DNA of 64,000 bases from Hemicordylus capensis (lineage: Eukaryota; Chordata; Lepidosauria; Squamata; Cordylidae). The stretch spans positions 19,829,820-19,893,819 of the forward strand of contig NC_069670.1 in assembly GCF_027244095.1 (NCBI RefSeq), in the 5' to 3' direction. A program made the translations under genes and the position numbers. The first letter of the stretch is position 1; each line of letters begins with the position of its first letter. Below are positions 11,041-23,400 of this stretch, in pieces. Under the pieces are notes generated by a model, which saw only the letters and a program-made list of their open reading frames with translations, made no database searches and was not told the DNA's origin.

Positions 11041-11649
11041 TGAGCTGGAATCAACTAGGGATGTTTAAGAGAACTCTCAGGACGCAGGGCAAACGAAAGT
11101 CCAATTCACCAGTGACTTCTTCAGAGCCCAGAAGCTGAAAGGAACTAGATGTTTTTATCCTCTGGGTGGGATTCTTCTGCTTGCTCTGCAAAATAAGTAT
11201 GTTTAAAAAGCAACTTTCAGCCATTTTATTTATTTGTTTATATCTATGTAAACTGCTTTGGGAACCTTTGTTGAAAAGTGGTATATAAATATTCGTCGTA
11301 GACTTCAGCATTGCTTTGAAATACCAGAATGCTCAGATAAGATGGGTGAACATTGTTTTCATAACATCAACCCGTGGGGTTTTTTTGAACAGGAAAAGAC
11401 AATCATATTTAATCATTGTGCAGAATATTCAGGTATTGAAAATGTGTCAGATAGAGGCCTCAGTAATTAATAGTCATCATCTCAATGAGTGATAAATAAA
11501 CACCTTAAGATGAGGTTTATTTTTTGCATACAACCACCAGAGATCTTAATGAACAAATCTTGGTGCCGATTTTTGTCAGACAAGAGTTTAAAATGCTGAG
11601 TGATATGTTTGTGAAATGTAGAGATTTATTTCTGCTCACAGTGTCTAAT

Positions 11650-12190
11650 TAAACACTCTTGATAGGGCTGAGAGAGATTCCTGCCTGCAATCTTGGAGAA
11701 GCCGCTGCCAGTCTGCAAAGACAATACTGAGCTAGCTAGACCAATGGTCTGACTCAGTATATGGCAGCTTCCTATGTTCCTATGATTAAAATTAATTCCG
11801 AAGAAATGAAATTGGTCTTCCTTGCAAGTCATTTAGGTTACAAGTTGGGTGTGCTGTTCCTGACTCTTCACGGTCAGACTCCTCTTCAGGAATTGACTTG
11901 CTGGTCTTGTAGTAGTGAACACGAGTTATGCCCTTTGCTAAGCAGGGTCCACCTTGGTTTGCATTTGAATGGGAGACTGCATGTGGGCACAATAAGATAT
12001 GGGGCCATTGTTCAGGGGCAGAGCATCTGCGTGGCATACAAAAGGTCCCAGGTTCACTCTCTGGCAGCATTTCCAGGTAGGCCTAGGCAGGACTCCTGCC
12101 TTAAACCTTAGAGCTGCTGCCAGTTAGTGTAGTAGACAATACAGAGCTAGATGGACCCATGATCTGATTCAGTATAAGGCAGTTCACTGT
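11650..12190 (+). mobile_element. Two 5S-head SINE copies in series
   Basis: A 3' part (11659-11786, GCTGAGAGAGATTCCTGCCT to CCTATGTTCCTATG) and a longer copy (11897-12190) with head GCTAAGCAGGGTCCACCTTG and a tRNA-like unit. Confidence 0.6.
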
Positions 12191-12465
12191 GTTCCTGTGA
12201 CTTGAGACTGATGTTATAACCCATGGCAGCACCAGAAAAGACAAAATTTAGTGGGGCACAGAAGGAGCAAAGTGCATTTATGGGTGGGTGAGCTGTGTGT
12301 CCCACATGTTGGATTTCTGAAACAGAAATGTGGGGCAGGTGGCAGGGGTCTACTTTCTAGAGGGGGCACTTGCCCTCCTTACCCACACTAGAGCCACTCT
12401 TGGGATAGACTCCGTTCTTCTTCTCATCTTAGAAACATCTGTGTAGGCTCTTCCTGTGTAAAGTA

Positions 12466-13006
12466 TCTCTATATATTTAATTCTCCTAACGTACCCGTCA
12501 CTAATCCCATGTGTGGCAGCTCTCGCGAGAGCAGCTACCTGGGAGATAGTGACGGGGAGGGAAAACAGTGGTGGTGGTGGGCCGAGGTGGCGGCTGGCCG
12601 ACCTGGCCCTGGCCTGGCCGCCGGTGGGCTACAGGAGGTGGCAGCAGCCCGGCCTGGGCTGGGCTGGCCACCAAAAGGAGGAGGAGGCAGGAGGCAGCAG
12701 CGGCAGGACAGCCTGGCCCTGGCCCGGTCGCCGGAGGAGGCGGCAGCAGGCCGACCTGGCCCGGCTGCCCACTGGGAGGAGATAGTGGGCCGGCTTTCCA
12801 GAGAGCCCACAAGCCATAAAGCGTGGTGGGGGGAGAAGTGGGCCGGCCGGCCAGCCCATCAGAAAGCGTGGGGAGGGGGGCGAGAAGTGGGCGGTGGGGG
12901 GGAGCGGCCGGCCAGAAAGCCGGGCATGCCGGCGTGGGGGAGGGAGAACAGGGGCGGTGGCTGGGCCGGCCAGAGGTGCAGATGCTCTGCGCCTAGCCAC
13001 AGCTAG
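12466..13006 (+). mobile_element. Helitron-like element, 541 bp
   Basis: Begins TCTCTATATATTTAATTCTC directly after an A and ends CTAG directly before a T, the A|T target rule of Helitrons. About 11 bases before CTAG is a hairpin with an 8-bp stem (GGTGCAGA / TCTGCGCC, loop TGC). The interior is GC-rich and non-coding; its long open frames are compositional. It shares ends and the GGCAGCTCTCGCGAG block with 49781-50203. Confidence 0.7.
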
Positions 13007-13079
13007 TTGTTATTATTTCACCAGATACCGTTATGTCAGTCTTTACTGTACTACTATTTTTACCTGCTGGTTTTTGATT

Positions 13080-13347
13080 GATTAAGTGCCCTCAAGTCGG
13101 TGTCGACTTTTAGTGACTACATAGATAGATTCTCTCCAGGATGATCCGTCTTCCACTTGGCCTTGAAGGGCTCTCTGTGGTGCATTCATTGCTGTCGTAA
13201 CCGGGTCCATCCACTTTGCTGCTGGTTGTCCTCTTCTTCTCTTTCCTCCAACTTTCCCCAGCATTATGGACTTCCCAAGGGAGCTGGATCTTTGCAGAAT
13301 GTGTCCAAAGTATGATAGTTTGAGCCTGGTCATTTGTGCCTCAAGTG
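13080..13347 (-). mobile_element. BovB (RTE) LINE 3' fragment
   Basis: The minus-strand frame LKLSYFGHILQRSSSLGKS ... MLGKVGGKRRRGQPAAKW ... SWRESIYVVTKSRHRLEGT matches the C-terminus of BovB reverse transcriptase as I know it (YFGHLMRR, RRRGR, W..AIHGVAKSRTRL). The 3' end GAGGGCACTTAATCAATC joins the window sequence at about 13080. Only the last part of the LINE is present. Confidence 0.8.
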
Positions 13348-13349
13348 AA

Positions 13350-14265
13350 AATTCTAGATCGATCTGTGCTACTATGATCCACGGTTACTACTGTGCCACA
13401 TACAAAAATGAAGAATTCAACACTGATAACCACAGGTGAGTTTCCTGGAGGCTTTACACACAGGGCTTCTGCCCCAAATCTCCTTCGGGAGAGAGTGTGT
13501 GCTTTCACACACCAACCAAACTTACTGGGAGGAGAGCTTGTCTTATGGTAGCAAGCATGACTTGCCCCCATAGCTAAGCAGGGTCTGTCCTGGTTGCATA
13601 TGAATGGGAGACTTGATATATGAGCACTGCAAGATATTCCCCTCAGGGGATGAAGCCGCTCTGGGAAGAGCAGAAGGTTTCAACTTCCCTCCCTGGCAGC
13701 ATCTCCATGATAGGGCTGAGAGAGATTCCTGCCTGCAACCTTGGAGAAGCCACTGCCAGTCTGTGAATACAATACTGAGCTAGATAGACCAATGGTCTGA
13801 CTCGGTATATGGCAGTTTCCTATGTTCCTACCCCGAAGTACATTCAAGATACTTGGACCCACTCCACACAGAAGTCAGGCTTTGTGATGCAAATTCTAGT
13901 TTATCTCGAGATATTTCCGGATTTTAAAAATGCTGGTTTTAATCGACTTGTTCTGAAAATGCCGGCACAAACAGGGAGAGGCGCTAATGTAGGATCATTA
14001 GCATGATAAGAGGCATGGTCTCTTCAGAAATACAGATCTTTCTCTGCAGGGAACTCTCCGCCCCCCCCCCCCCCCGCCATTGGTTGAAGGAAAACACAGA
14101 GGCATGCTATGTGAACTTGCATCAAAGCAAAACCTGAGAGCAGAGGGGAGGGGCTGCTTCCCTCAATGCCGCGAGTGTGATTCGAAGTGGCTTCGATCAA
14201 CATTTACCCCGAAGCCAAGTCCGAATAACTTCCTGGTAGATTTTGAAAAATGCTGTTCCTAATAT
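13350..14265 (-). repeat. DNA repeat shared with 48.8-49.3 kb
   Basis: Matches 48765-49315 in reverse complement (for example GAAGGAGATTTGGGG, CTTCTGTGTGGAGTGGGTCC, CCTCTGCTCTCAGGTTTTGC-like blocks). The copy here is split by the SINE at 13528-13832 and has a C-run at about 14065. Confidence 0.5.
13528..13832 (+). mobile_element. 5S-head SINE inside an older DNA repeat
   Basis: Full-length form from GGGAGGAGAGCTTGTCTTAT to TCCTATGTTCCTA. It splits a repeat whose uninterrupted reverse copy is at about 48765-49315. Confidence 0.65.
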
Positions 14266-14269
14266 CGAG

Positions 14270-14412
14270 GTATCTCCTGCCTAAGGTTGACTCAGCCTTC
14301 CATCCTTCCGAGGTCGGTAAAATGAGTACCCAGAAATGTTGGAGGCAATATGCTAAATCATTGTAAACCGCTTAGAGAGCTCTGGCTATAGAGCGGTATA
14401 TAAATGTAAGTG
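14270..14412 (+). mobile_element. SINE 3' part
   Basis: GACTCAGCCTTCCATCCTTC, GGTCGGTAAAATGAGTACCC and GAGCGGTATATAAATGTAAG are the 3' body of a squamate tRNA SINE family. Confidence 0.5.
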
Positions 14413-15100
14413 CTAAGTGCTAACTGGAATCGAATGGAAATTGTTTTTAAAAGCTATGCCTCACCTTCTGTCTTTACTCACGTTATTTTCAGCTTACCTT
14501 GTTGTACCAGAGTTTGCGCTCTATCTTTGGGGAACATAAAATAAGCTTTCTTGCTTTTTATAGCTTCCTTGACTTTGTTGGTTAACCACATTGGCATCCT
14601 CTAAGACTTGTTTGTCGCTTTCCTACTCTGTGGTGTACACACTGAGGGCTAAGTGTGGCTACACAGCAGCAAACCGGCCTGTGAAGCCCCCTAGTTAAAT
14701 GCGGTTAAGGGAGCGAGCACTTCCTTACCTGAGTTTTTTGTAATCATTTGCCTGCCACAGCTGCTTGCAGCCATGGCAAGCATACTCGGGGGGGGGGGGG
14801 TAGGAGGAATCCCAGGAATGCACTGCGCACTCATTTGGTGCATTATTGGGGCTCTGGGGGGCTGGGCAGGGCGCCGCACACCCAACCCCCGGAGCTCCTG
14901 GGAGAGCAGCAGGGGAAGCCACTTCTCATCTGAACAGGCGACGGGTGAATGATATTCTGCGGGGAGGATCGGGCTCTCCCCGCTGACCGCCAAGGTGCTC
15001 TTCTCGTGAGAACAGCTCCACCATCTCAGTGTTTCTTGGGGCTTTAAGCCGTCGTCAAGCATTCTGAAAAGATCTGACCCCATTGACGGCCTGTTCCATC

Positions 15101-15482
15101 CAGAGGCGTAACTATAGGGGGGGCAGGGGGGGCACGTGCCCTGGGCGCCATCTTTTCTGGTCACATGGGGGGCGCCGCCATGACAAAAAAATTTTTAAAT
15201 TTTTTTTAAAAAATTTTGTTAATACAAATGTTTCCTGCTCAGTGCAGCAGCGCTGCAGCAGTCAAGGGAGCGCATCGGTGCCCCCTCCCCCACGAGCGGT
15301 CCCTTCCGCGCTGCCCGCGCCCCCCCCCCCATTGCTTTGCTGGCGCCTGGCGGCCAGTCAGTGGCCTGGCTTGGCGGCGGCGGCGGGCGCTTGTGAGGAA
15401 AAACCTAAGTATAATGTAGTATGGGGGGGGGGCGCCATTTCAGTGCTTGCCCCGGGCGCCATTTTCCCTAGTTACGCCTCTG
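15101..15482 (+). mobile_element. Short hAT-like MITE of the same family, 382 bp
   Basis: Ends CAGAGGCGTAACTA and TAGTTACGCCTCTG form inverted repeats. It is flanked by a perfect 8-bp duplication GTTCCATC (15093-15100 and 15483-15490). It shares the terminal GGGCGCCAT and CCCCGGGCGCC blocks with the 1.7 kb copies but lacks most of their interior. Confidence 0.85.
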
Positions 15483-15954
15483 GTTCCATCGGCCTTTTAA
15501 TGAATCCTCTCGACCTTGGAAAGTTTCCCCTTTTGAAATGAAATGTGACTGTGCTTAACGTTGTGTGCAGCTCTCCACGTGCATAGATGTTGAATTTGAT
15601 AGCACTGTTGTTATCTGTACTAACTGGCACAATAACACAAATAATCCACACCAGATTCTAGCCACTGTTCCAGATTAAATCCAGAACCATCTCCACACTA
15701 GTCACTCCCTCGACCCAGGGTTTGGCAATTCCTTGCATCTTGAAGTTCTGTCTTCCTGTCGCAACACAAATGCAACCCAATCAGTCTAGGGATGGTCAAA
15801 GTCACCCAGTATCACAAGACTTTAAACTTCCACAAAATCCTGGATATTTTCTCCATCTCAAGACCACCCACTTAGGAAATCCAAGTCCTAGTTCAATAGC
15901 AAAAAAGTGTGCAAGAAGATGAAGGAAATGAAGCTAGAAGCCAATATTTAATTT

Positions 15955-16172
15955 ATTTATTTATTTATTCATTCATTCATTCATTCATTCATTCATTCAT
16001 TCATATCCTGCTCCTCCTCCAAGAAGTCCAGAACAGTGTAGATGGTCATGTTCAGCCTCACAACAACCCTGTGAGGTAGGTTAGGCTGAGAGATACGTGA
16101 CTGGCCCAGAGTCACCCAGTGAGTTTTGTGGCTGCATGGGAATTTGAACTCAGGTTCCCCCGGGTTACTCAA
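15955..16172 (-). mobile_element. MIR-like SINE
   Basis: Reverse copy: ACAACCCTGTGAGGTAGGTT, GACTGGCCCAGAGTCACCCA, GGGAATTTGAACTCAGG (complement of the B box). Preceded by ATTT/ATTC simple repeats (15952-16003). Confidence 0.65.
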
Positions 16173-16610
16173 ACCATTAAAAAAAAGAGATAGTAAGAGT
16201 TCAACCCCAAGATGGACATTGGGAAGAAGCGATAGTAGAAAGTGTCCCAGAAATGCCACATTCAGTCTGTCTGTTCCTGGAAGGCCAGAACATAATATGA
16301 TTCCTATGGACTAGGTTGATGGTAAAGAGGCACATCACTTTTAACAGACGGGAAGATGCAAAAAAGAAAAATGAGTACCAGACTGAATATCCTTAAATAT
16401 GCTACACGCTGATGCTTGTATTAAAGAAACCTTTTACCATATTAATGGTGCCCATGTCCTCATTCTCCAGCATGCTCTAATGGCCAAGTTATATCTGCCA
16501 TGCCTTGTGTATGTGCCCATGTGTAGAAAGGAGGACTGTCGTTCTCTCTGGAGCACACGATCCCAACAATGCTCCCTCCATGGACTGTCTACCAGCTTGT
16601 TGAATGTCAT

Positions 16611-16706
16611 TCAAGGCATGAGAGGTCTCCCTTGAGATGCTCGCCTCTTCTTGTTCCCATCCTGGTTCCTTGAAGAGAAATCCAGTTGGGCGTAGCAAAT
16701 GCCTTC
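16611..16706 (-). CDS. A2 exon 6: terminal ITIM exon
   Basis: 96 nt after a TGCAATACAG acceptor, phase 0, 31 residues and TGA: EGICYAQLDFSSRNQDGN then KKRRASQGRPLMP. ICYAQL is a consensus ITIM and resembles the VTYAQL tail motifs of mammalian leukocyte inhibitory receptors. Confidence 0.82.
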   Translation of the reverse strand, partial: EGICYAQLDFSSRNQDGNKKRRASQGRPLMP

Positions 16707-17398
16707 CTGTATTGCAAAAGAAGGAATAGTCCCTTGATCTGATTCAGGATATCCTATCCTAAAGTCCTGGTGGATGTGGCAACCAATATAAATATACTGA
16801 GGCCATTCACACAATCAAAAACTGTGTTTTAACTGGGTTTGGGAGCAGGGGCAGAACCATCATTGGGCAAACGGGTTCAAAGAACCCAGGCCGCCAATAA
16901 GCAGGGGCCACGAGCGTGGCCCCAGATATGCCCCCTGCATCTGACGTCAGATGCGGAGGCGCTATTTTGGTCCCAAAAAAGCCACTCCTGGTCTCGCTGC
17001 CAACACACAGCACCATTTAGGAGAGAGATGGGCCTGCACTGCATTGGCAGCATGGCCGGAACGGCTCTCCCTGCCTTTAAGGCCGCTGCTGTCCAACACA
17101 GTGCAGGCCGATCTCCTTTCCAAATGGGGCCACGCAGCCCCATTTGGAAGGGAGACCACGCTCCCACATCTGATGTCAGATGTGGGGGCCAGGAGCAGAG
17201 GATGGGGCCAGAGGGCCGTGGCGGCAGCCACACATGGGCTGCCACCAGCCTCACTCCTCTCCTGTTTGGGAGCTGTGCGTGCTCCCAATTTTCAGTTGTG
17301 TGGAAGCGAGCTAGGAGGGAAACCTGGGTAGACGTGGTTGTGTGGAAGCAAAGTAGGAGGGAAAGCAACCCTGGTTTTCCTCCTAACAAGTGTGTTAA

Positions 17399-17444
<46 letters not shown>

Positions 17445-20400
17445 AAAATGTGTCCCCAAGTAACTGAGCAGGGGCTTTTTCAAAATGCGTATTAATTTTA
17501 TATAAGTATTTCAGCTGGAAGGTATGACCCTAAAGGAGCATCCCCATCATTCACTCCTCCCCCACACAGGGGGAAATGCCTCTCCTAAGATAGCTCCTAC
17601 ATCCATAATCTACAAACTAAGGAAGATCCTATTTCAATACACTCATCAGCAACTATCTCCAAACTTAATAAATTAATTGATTAATTCTCATACGATTACC
17701 AGATCAAGATTTTGTACTACTTTATTGTGATTCCTATAAGGACATCCAGCATGGCTATATTTTACCTTTTAAAACAAATCTCCCAGGTCCTTTCCACCAT
17801 TAACTATGGTGCCGTCTTATTTGATATGTGTGGAATTTGCTTTTCATCGGCTGTGATATGTTATCTCTGGTTAGTGACCTATAATAAAGGATGGTGGTGA
17901 TTTCTTTAATCAGACAGCTGTCCTGAGCCAACCATGTAAATTCATTCTTTTTGTGAGTGACTTACAGATTATATTGCTACCTAACTGAAACGGCATTTCC
18001 AAAAGCCAGATACTATGTGAAGGGATAGAGAATGGGGGAAACGTCTTACCTGCAGAGCCTCTGAGGCTGGAGGTTCAGAGAATTGGGGCTGGAATCCTTG
18101 GGGAACAAATAAGAAATCAAATCAGAGGGTTGATCTCCTTCTCTTTTCTGTGCTTTAGTCTGAGAATGCATCTGGACTGCATGTTGAGCAGGCTGAAGAG
18201 CACGAATTGTCCCTTGGGCTAAACAGGTTTTCATTTGGGTGGGAGACTCCATGCGAGCATTGTGAGATTTCCCCCTTAGGGGATGGGGCTGTAGCTCAGT
18301 CCTAGAGCATCCTCTGCATGCCTGCATGCAGAAGGCCCCAGGTTCATTCCTTGGCAGCATCTCCAGGTTGGCCTGGGAAAGACTCCTGCCTGAAACCCTG
18401 GAGAAGCCGCTGCCAGTCAGTGCAGACAATTCTGAGCCAGATGGACCAAGGGTCTGACTCAGTGGAAGGCAACTTCCTTTGCTCAATGAAATAACTGTCA
18501 CCTTGTTTCCAAGGACAGCCACCCAGAGGCCTCCGGGAGTATCACAAGCAGAGCACGGAGGACATGGCCTCGCCCATTTATATGCCCCCAGCATCTGATA
18601 TCGGGAGAGAGACTGCCTCTCAGCATGGCATCATCGTATTTGTCGTATCATAGTGTCGTATCGTTCTCGTACCACCCAGTCTCAACCTCTTGGGTAATGG
18701 CTTTGGGGCTGCTGTAGATATATGGCTCAGCGGAAGTCTGTCTCCCAGACAAGCAAGAGAGAACACACTGCAGGCAGACAGCCAATCAGCACCGATTCTG
18801 TCCCAGAGACGAGCGGATTCGGGCTCTTTAATGAGGCATAGGCATCTACAGCTCTTTGCCATGCCAAGGACCCAAACTCTCCCTTAAGCTCTGGGTGGAT
18901 GAGGAAGAACCGGCCCTTGAAGAATCCTGCTGTGTCTCAACTGAGCTGCTTTCCTTCAGCACTCAGCAGGCCTACGGAAGAGCTCAGGTGAGGCTGGACA
19001 AGGGCCCAAGAAAGCTCTGCTGAGCCTGCCTGGAGTAGCTGATGTCCTGGGTTCTGCGGAACTCCCCCTGGCCTCTGAGGCTGGAGGTGGCTCTTCCCTC
19101 GCGAGTACATGTAGCTTAGTGTTGCCATCTTCTGGCTTTCCAAATCCGGGTGCCTAGTTGGCATATTATGTGAACTGGCTTGACAATAATTGCTGAGCCG
19201 AATAGTGACTGCATGTTTTGCTCCATAACTCTGCTTCTACGAGGGCTATTGCTTAGCTTTTAAAGAAAGAAAGAAAGCTGAAATCGGGTGGGCTAAGCCA
19301 TTTGGGTGAGATGCTTGAAATCTGGGTGAAACCCGGAATTCTGGGGGGCATGTTAACTCTAATGTACCTGGCTCCTGAATTAGACAGGAGGAAAATTCCT
19401 CCAGCCCTGGTGTTCTTGTGGTAGCAAGCATGAATTCTGCAGGAGATGTCCTGGGTTCTGCAGACCTCCTCCTTACTCTGCTCTCTGGACCCTGCAACTT
19501 GTTAATTCGTGCTGGATGATCCAACCATTGGGGTGTGGGTCAGTGCCCCCAAACCTAGCCTCAGCCTGGCCAGAACAGGATGGAAGGATGCTCCCTGACC
19601 CACCATGGGAGGAGAGCTGGTCTTGTGGAAGAAAGCATGACTTGTCCCCTTTGCTAAGCAGGGTCTGCCCTGGTTTGCATTTGAATGGGAGACCGCCTGT
19701 GTGAAACCTGTAAGATATTCCCCTTGAGGGATAGGGGCATTCTGGGGAAAGCACCTGCATGCAGAAGGTTCCAAGTTCTCTCCCTGGAATCTCCCTGCAA
19801 CTTTGGAGAAGCCGCTACCAGTCTGTATAGACAATTCTGAGCTAGATGGACCAAGGGTCTGACTCAGCAGAAGGCAGCTTCCTATGTTCCTTCCTACATC
19901 CCTATGGCTTATTAGCTGCCACCTCCCTCAATGGGCATCTTAATTCTTTACTTCCATCTATGTAAGCGGCCACCACGACATCTTGTGGCTATAAATTGCA
20001 TAAGTGAATAAATTGCATAAGTGGATGCTGTGAGAAGAAATGCAAGTTAAAGGGAGAGCCTGGAGAGGAAGCAGTTGGTGCCTATAATCATTTCTAATTG
20101 GCCGCTTAGGATGTGGTTCTTGATCTTACCTGGACCAGAAGGGCAGAGCCGGATCCAAAGGAAGCTCAGGAGAAGCAGCAGCAACGCCAGCAGGCCCCCG
20201 ACAGCCAGGGGTATCTTGTAGCTTGTGCATTGATCCACAGAACCAGGAGGGTCTGCAGAGGAAGCTTCAAAGGGAGAGAGAGAGAGAGAAGAGGAACTGA
20301 TCTTTTTTTCGTCTTCATTTGATGGGTTGATATCCTTTTCCCATCTCATCAGCTCAGAGGTTCTTACAGGCGTTTGCAGCTGTTGAAGGAGAAAACCAAG

Positions 20401-23400
20401 AATTTGGTCTTGCTCCCTGTTTCACTCTCAAAGTACAAGGCAGGGGGGCAGGCTGTTCAGAACGCATCTTGCAGAGGGGGCTACTGCAGCTATGGGCACA
20501 GGCGGCATTTATGTGCAACACCAGACCCTTCGCTAGACACAAATCAAGAGTGCCGTTTCCTCCCAAGGAAAATGAAGCTTTAAGAGTGGGCCGAAACTCC
20601 CCACCAGTCAGGGAAACCTGAGCAAAAAGCAAAGGTATTTCATGAAGAAGGTGTAAACGGCTTTTGGCCCCCTCTTGAAAAAAAACCATACCACTTCGTG
20701 TGAAAGGGGGGAATTTGTAATGCAAATTAGCATGCTGGCCAATACAGGCTTGACATTGGCATGACAAGTTTGACTGCAGCATTAGCTCCTCTAATGGGTC
20801 AAAAAGTCTAGTATTTTTAAGGCTTTATGATGGTGGAGACACATGCAACATCCCTCACCTGCAGGGAACGGGGCACTCTTCTTCACTCTCTTTCCGGAAG
20901 AATTGAACCTGACTTCACAGGTGTAGAGCTTCCCGCTCGTCTGCGAGTCCACCATGGGGACGGAAAGAAGACTGATGAAGGTTAAGGAGCCGCTGCTGTT
21001 TTTCGCCAAAAGTGTCCATCCCTCTTGCTGGAGATCTCCAGAGATGCTCCAGGACACCTGGACCAAGTTGGACGCTCCATGGACCACGCAAGCGAGATGG
21101 TCGCTCTGCACAGATTGGGATGCTGATGGGAACAAAAGCATCACCCAGGTGCTCAGGGTGTAACTGTCTAAGGAGGAAAAGGAAGGCAGGTAAGAGCAGC
21201 TCCCCTGCTTCATATCTTTCCAAGCAGACACTTCAGAACTTGATCTTGCTCCTTGGGTTTCCAGTTGTGACTGGAGAAGCCCAGGTGGAGATATTGAACA
21301 GAGCCCCTAAAACTAAAGGGGATCAGAACGGCAGACTGTTGGCCTAGGCGTGGGAAATCCAAAATTCATATCCTCACCCATGAAACTCATTAGTGACCTT
21401 GGGAGAGGATTGCTGGTCTTGTCCATCTGCAGATGATCCACAGATTATCCCCTTTGCTAAGCAGGGTCTGCCCTGGTTTGCATTTGGATGGGAGACAACA
21501 AGATCTCTCTCCTGGGCAGTCATTGACACGGGGTGGATTAAGCTTTTTGCCACCCATAGGCAGCCAAGATAGATATTTAAAATAAAACAGTACGCATTTT
21601 ACAAATAATATAACAGAACCTGGCCATGACAGAGATTATATCAGTATCCACCCAGCAGCAAGATTTGCTGCTGGGTGAGCGGGGGGAGAGTTAAATCTTT
21701 TTAAAAAACTTTTAAAATTGCCAAAATACTGCATTGCTGTTGAGTGCGGGAGGCCGCTGCCTGCCTAGACGGCAGCGAGAGACAGCCAACCTCTGCCATT
21801 TGGGAGGAAGGTGGACCCATGTGAGAAGGTCTCTCGCCACCATCTCTGCCGCCGTCCATGGAGGCAGCGCCCTCCTGTGCCCTACAGGATTTGGGAGGCG
21901 GGTGGGCCCACTAGGTGCCGCTACCATACATCAGCAGTTTTAAAAATAAAACAAAAAAAGATTTAACTTTCCCCCACCCCAAGATTTGCTGCCCCTCCAA
22001 GATTTGCCGCCGTAGGCAATTGCCTCTCGGGGAATATGTGAAGTTCCACGTTTTTGCCCCAATATGCATCACTTTACACTTGCTTACAATGTGCCATTTT
22101 GTCGCCCACTCCCCCAGCTTGGAGAGATCCTTTTGGAGCTCCTCACAATCCATTGTGGATTTCACTGCCCTGAATAGTTGAGTGTCATCTGCAGCTCTGG
22201 CCACTTCGCAGCTCACCCCAACTTCTAGATCATTTATGAAGAAGCTAAAGAGCACCGGTCCCAGTTGAGAATCAGCAGTGCAGCCCTCTGGCCTCAGCTT
22301 TTGCTTGCCCAGGGCAATCCCTGGCATTTCCCAAAAGGCTCCCTTCACATATGGCACCAATGGCTAGAAAAGAGCTCAGAAACTGCCTGCCGTGGACAAT
22401 TTATTTGTTTGTTTGTTTGTTTATTCAATTTCTATACCGCCCTTCCAAAAATGGCTCAGGGCAGTTTACACAGAGAAATAACAAATAAATAAGATAAATA
22501 AGATGGATCCCTGTCCCCAAAGGGGTCACAATCTAAAAAGAAACATAAGATAGACACCAGCGACAGTCATTGGAAGTACTGTGCTGGGGGTGGATAGGGC
22601 CAGTTACTCTCCCCCTGCTAAATAAAGAGAATCACCACAGTAAAAGGTGCCTCTTTGCCCAGTTAGCAGGGGGTTCAATGCGGCCATGCAAGTCAATGTG
22701 GCCAGTGCAGTGGGAGGTCTGGGGATACGGCAGCATTGCCAAAGCTAAGCAGGTGGAAGCCTGGCCACTTCCTTTGTATGGGACACTACAATGCAATCAT
22801 CAGCTATAAGTTGGGCACAGAAATATATAAAGGAAAGGATATATCACAGAATCATAAGAAGGTAGGAGGAGCCTCTTGCTTTAATCCGGGAGCTGTACAT
22901 ACTCCCATTTGCTGATCCTCTGTCAGTTAAAACCAAGGTCAGAGCAGCAGCTGGAACATAGGATCATAGGAAGCTGCCATATACTGAGTCAGACCATTGG
23001 TCCATCCAGCTCCGTATTGTCTACACAGACTGGCAGCGGCGGCTTTTCCATGGTTGCAGGCAGGAATCTCTCTCAGCCCTATCTGGAGATGCCAGGGAGG
23101 GAGCTTGGAACCTTCTGCATGCAAGCATTCAGGTGCTCTTCCCAGAGCGGCCCCATCCCCTGAGGGGAATATCTTACAGCGCTCACACTTGTAGTCTCCC
23201 ATTCAAATGCAGACCAGGGTGGACCCTGCTTAGCAAAGGGGATAAGTCATGCTTGCTTCCACAAGATCAGCTCTTCTCCCATGGTCACTCATGGAGCTTC
23301 CTTCCATCCTGTTCCAGCTAGGCTAGGTTTGGGGGCCCTGAACCACACCCCAATGGTTGAATCATCCAGCACGAATTAACAAGTTGCAGGGTCCAAAGAG

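Noticed and set aside
12509-13006. 165-codon Gly/Arg-rich frame and others at 12.5-13.0 kb
   Set aside because: Product of the GC-rich Helitron interior; all frames are open because stop codons are rare in such composition.
16839-17495. 218-codon open frame and its antisense partners
   Set aside because: Lies in a GC-rich non-coding fold-back element and ends in a TG array; no domain and several overlapping frames of equal length.
19430-19560. Conserved exon, since the block recurs at 23.35-23.46 and 54.6-54.7 kb
   Set aside because: It occurs in both orientations within one intron and has no shared open frame; more likely a dispersed repeat or duplicated non-coding block.
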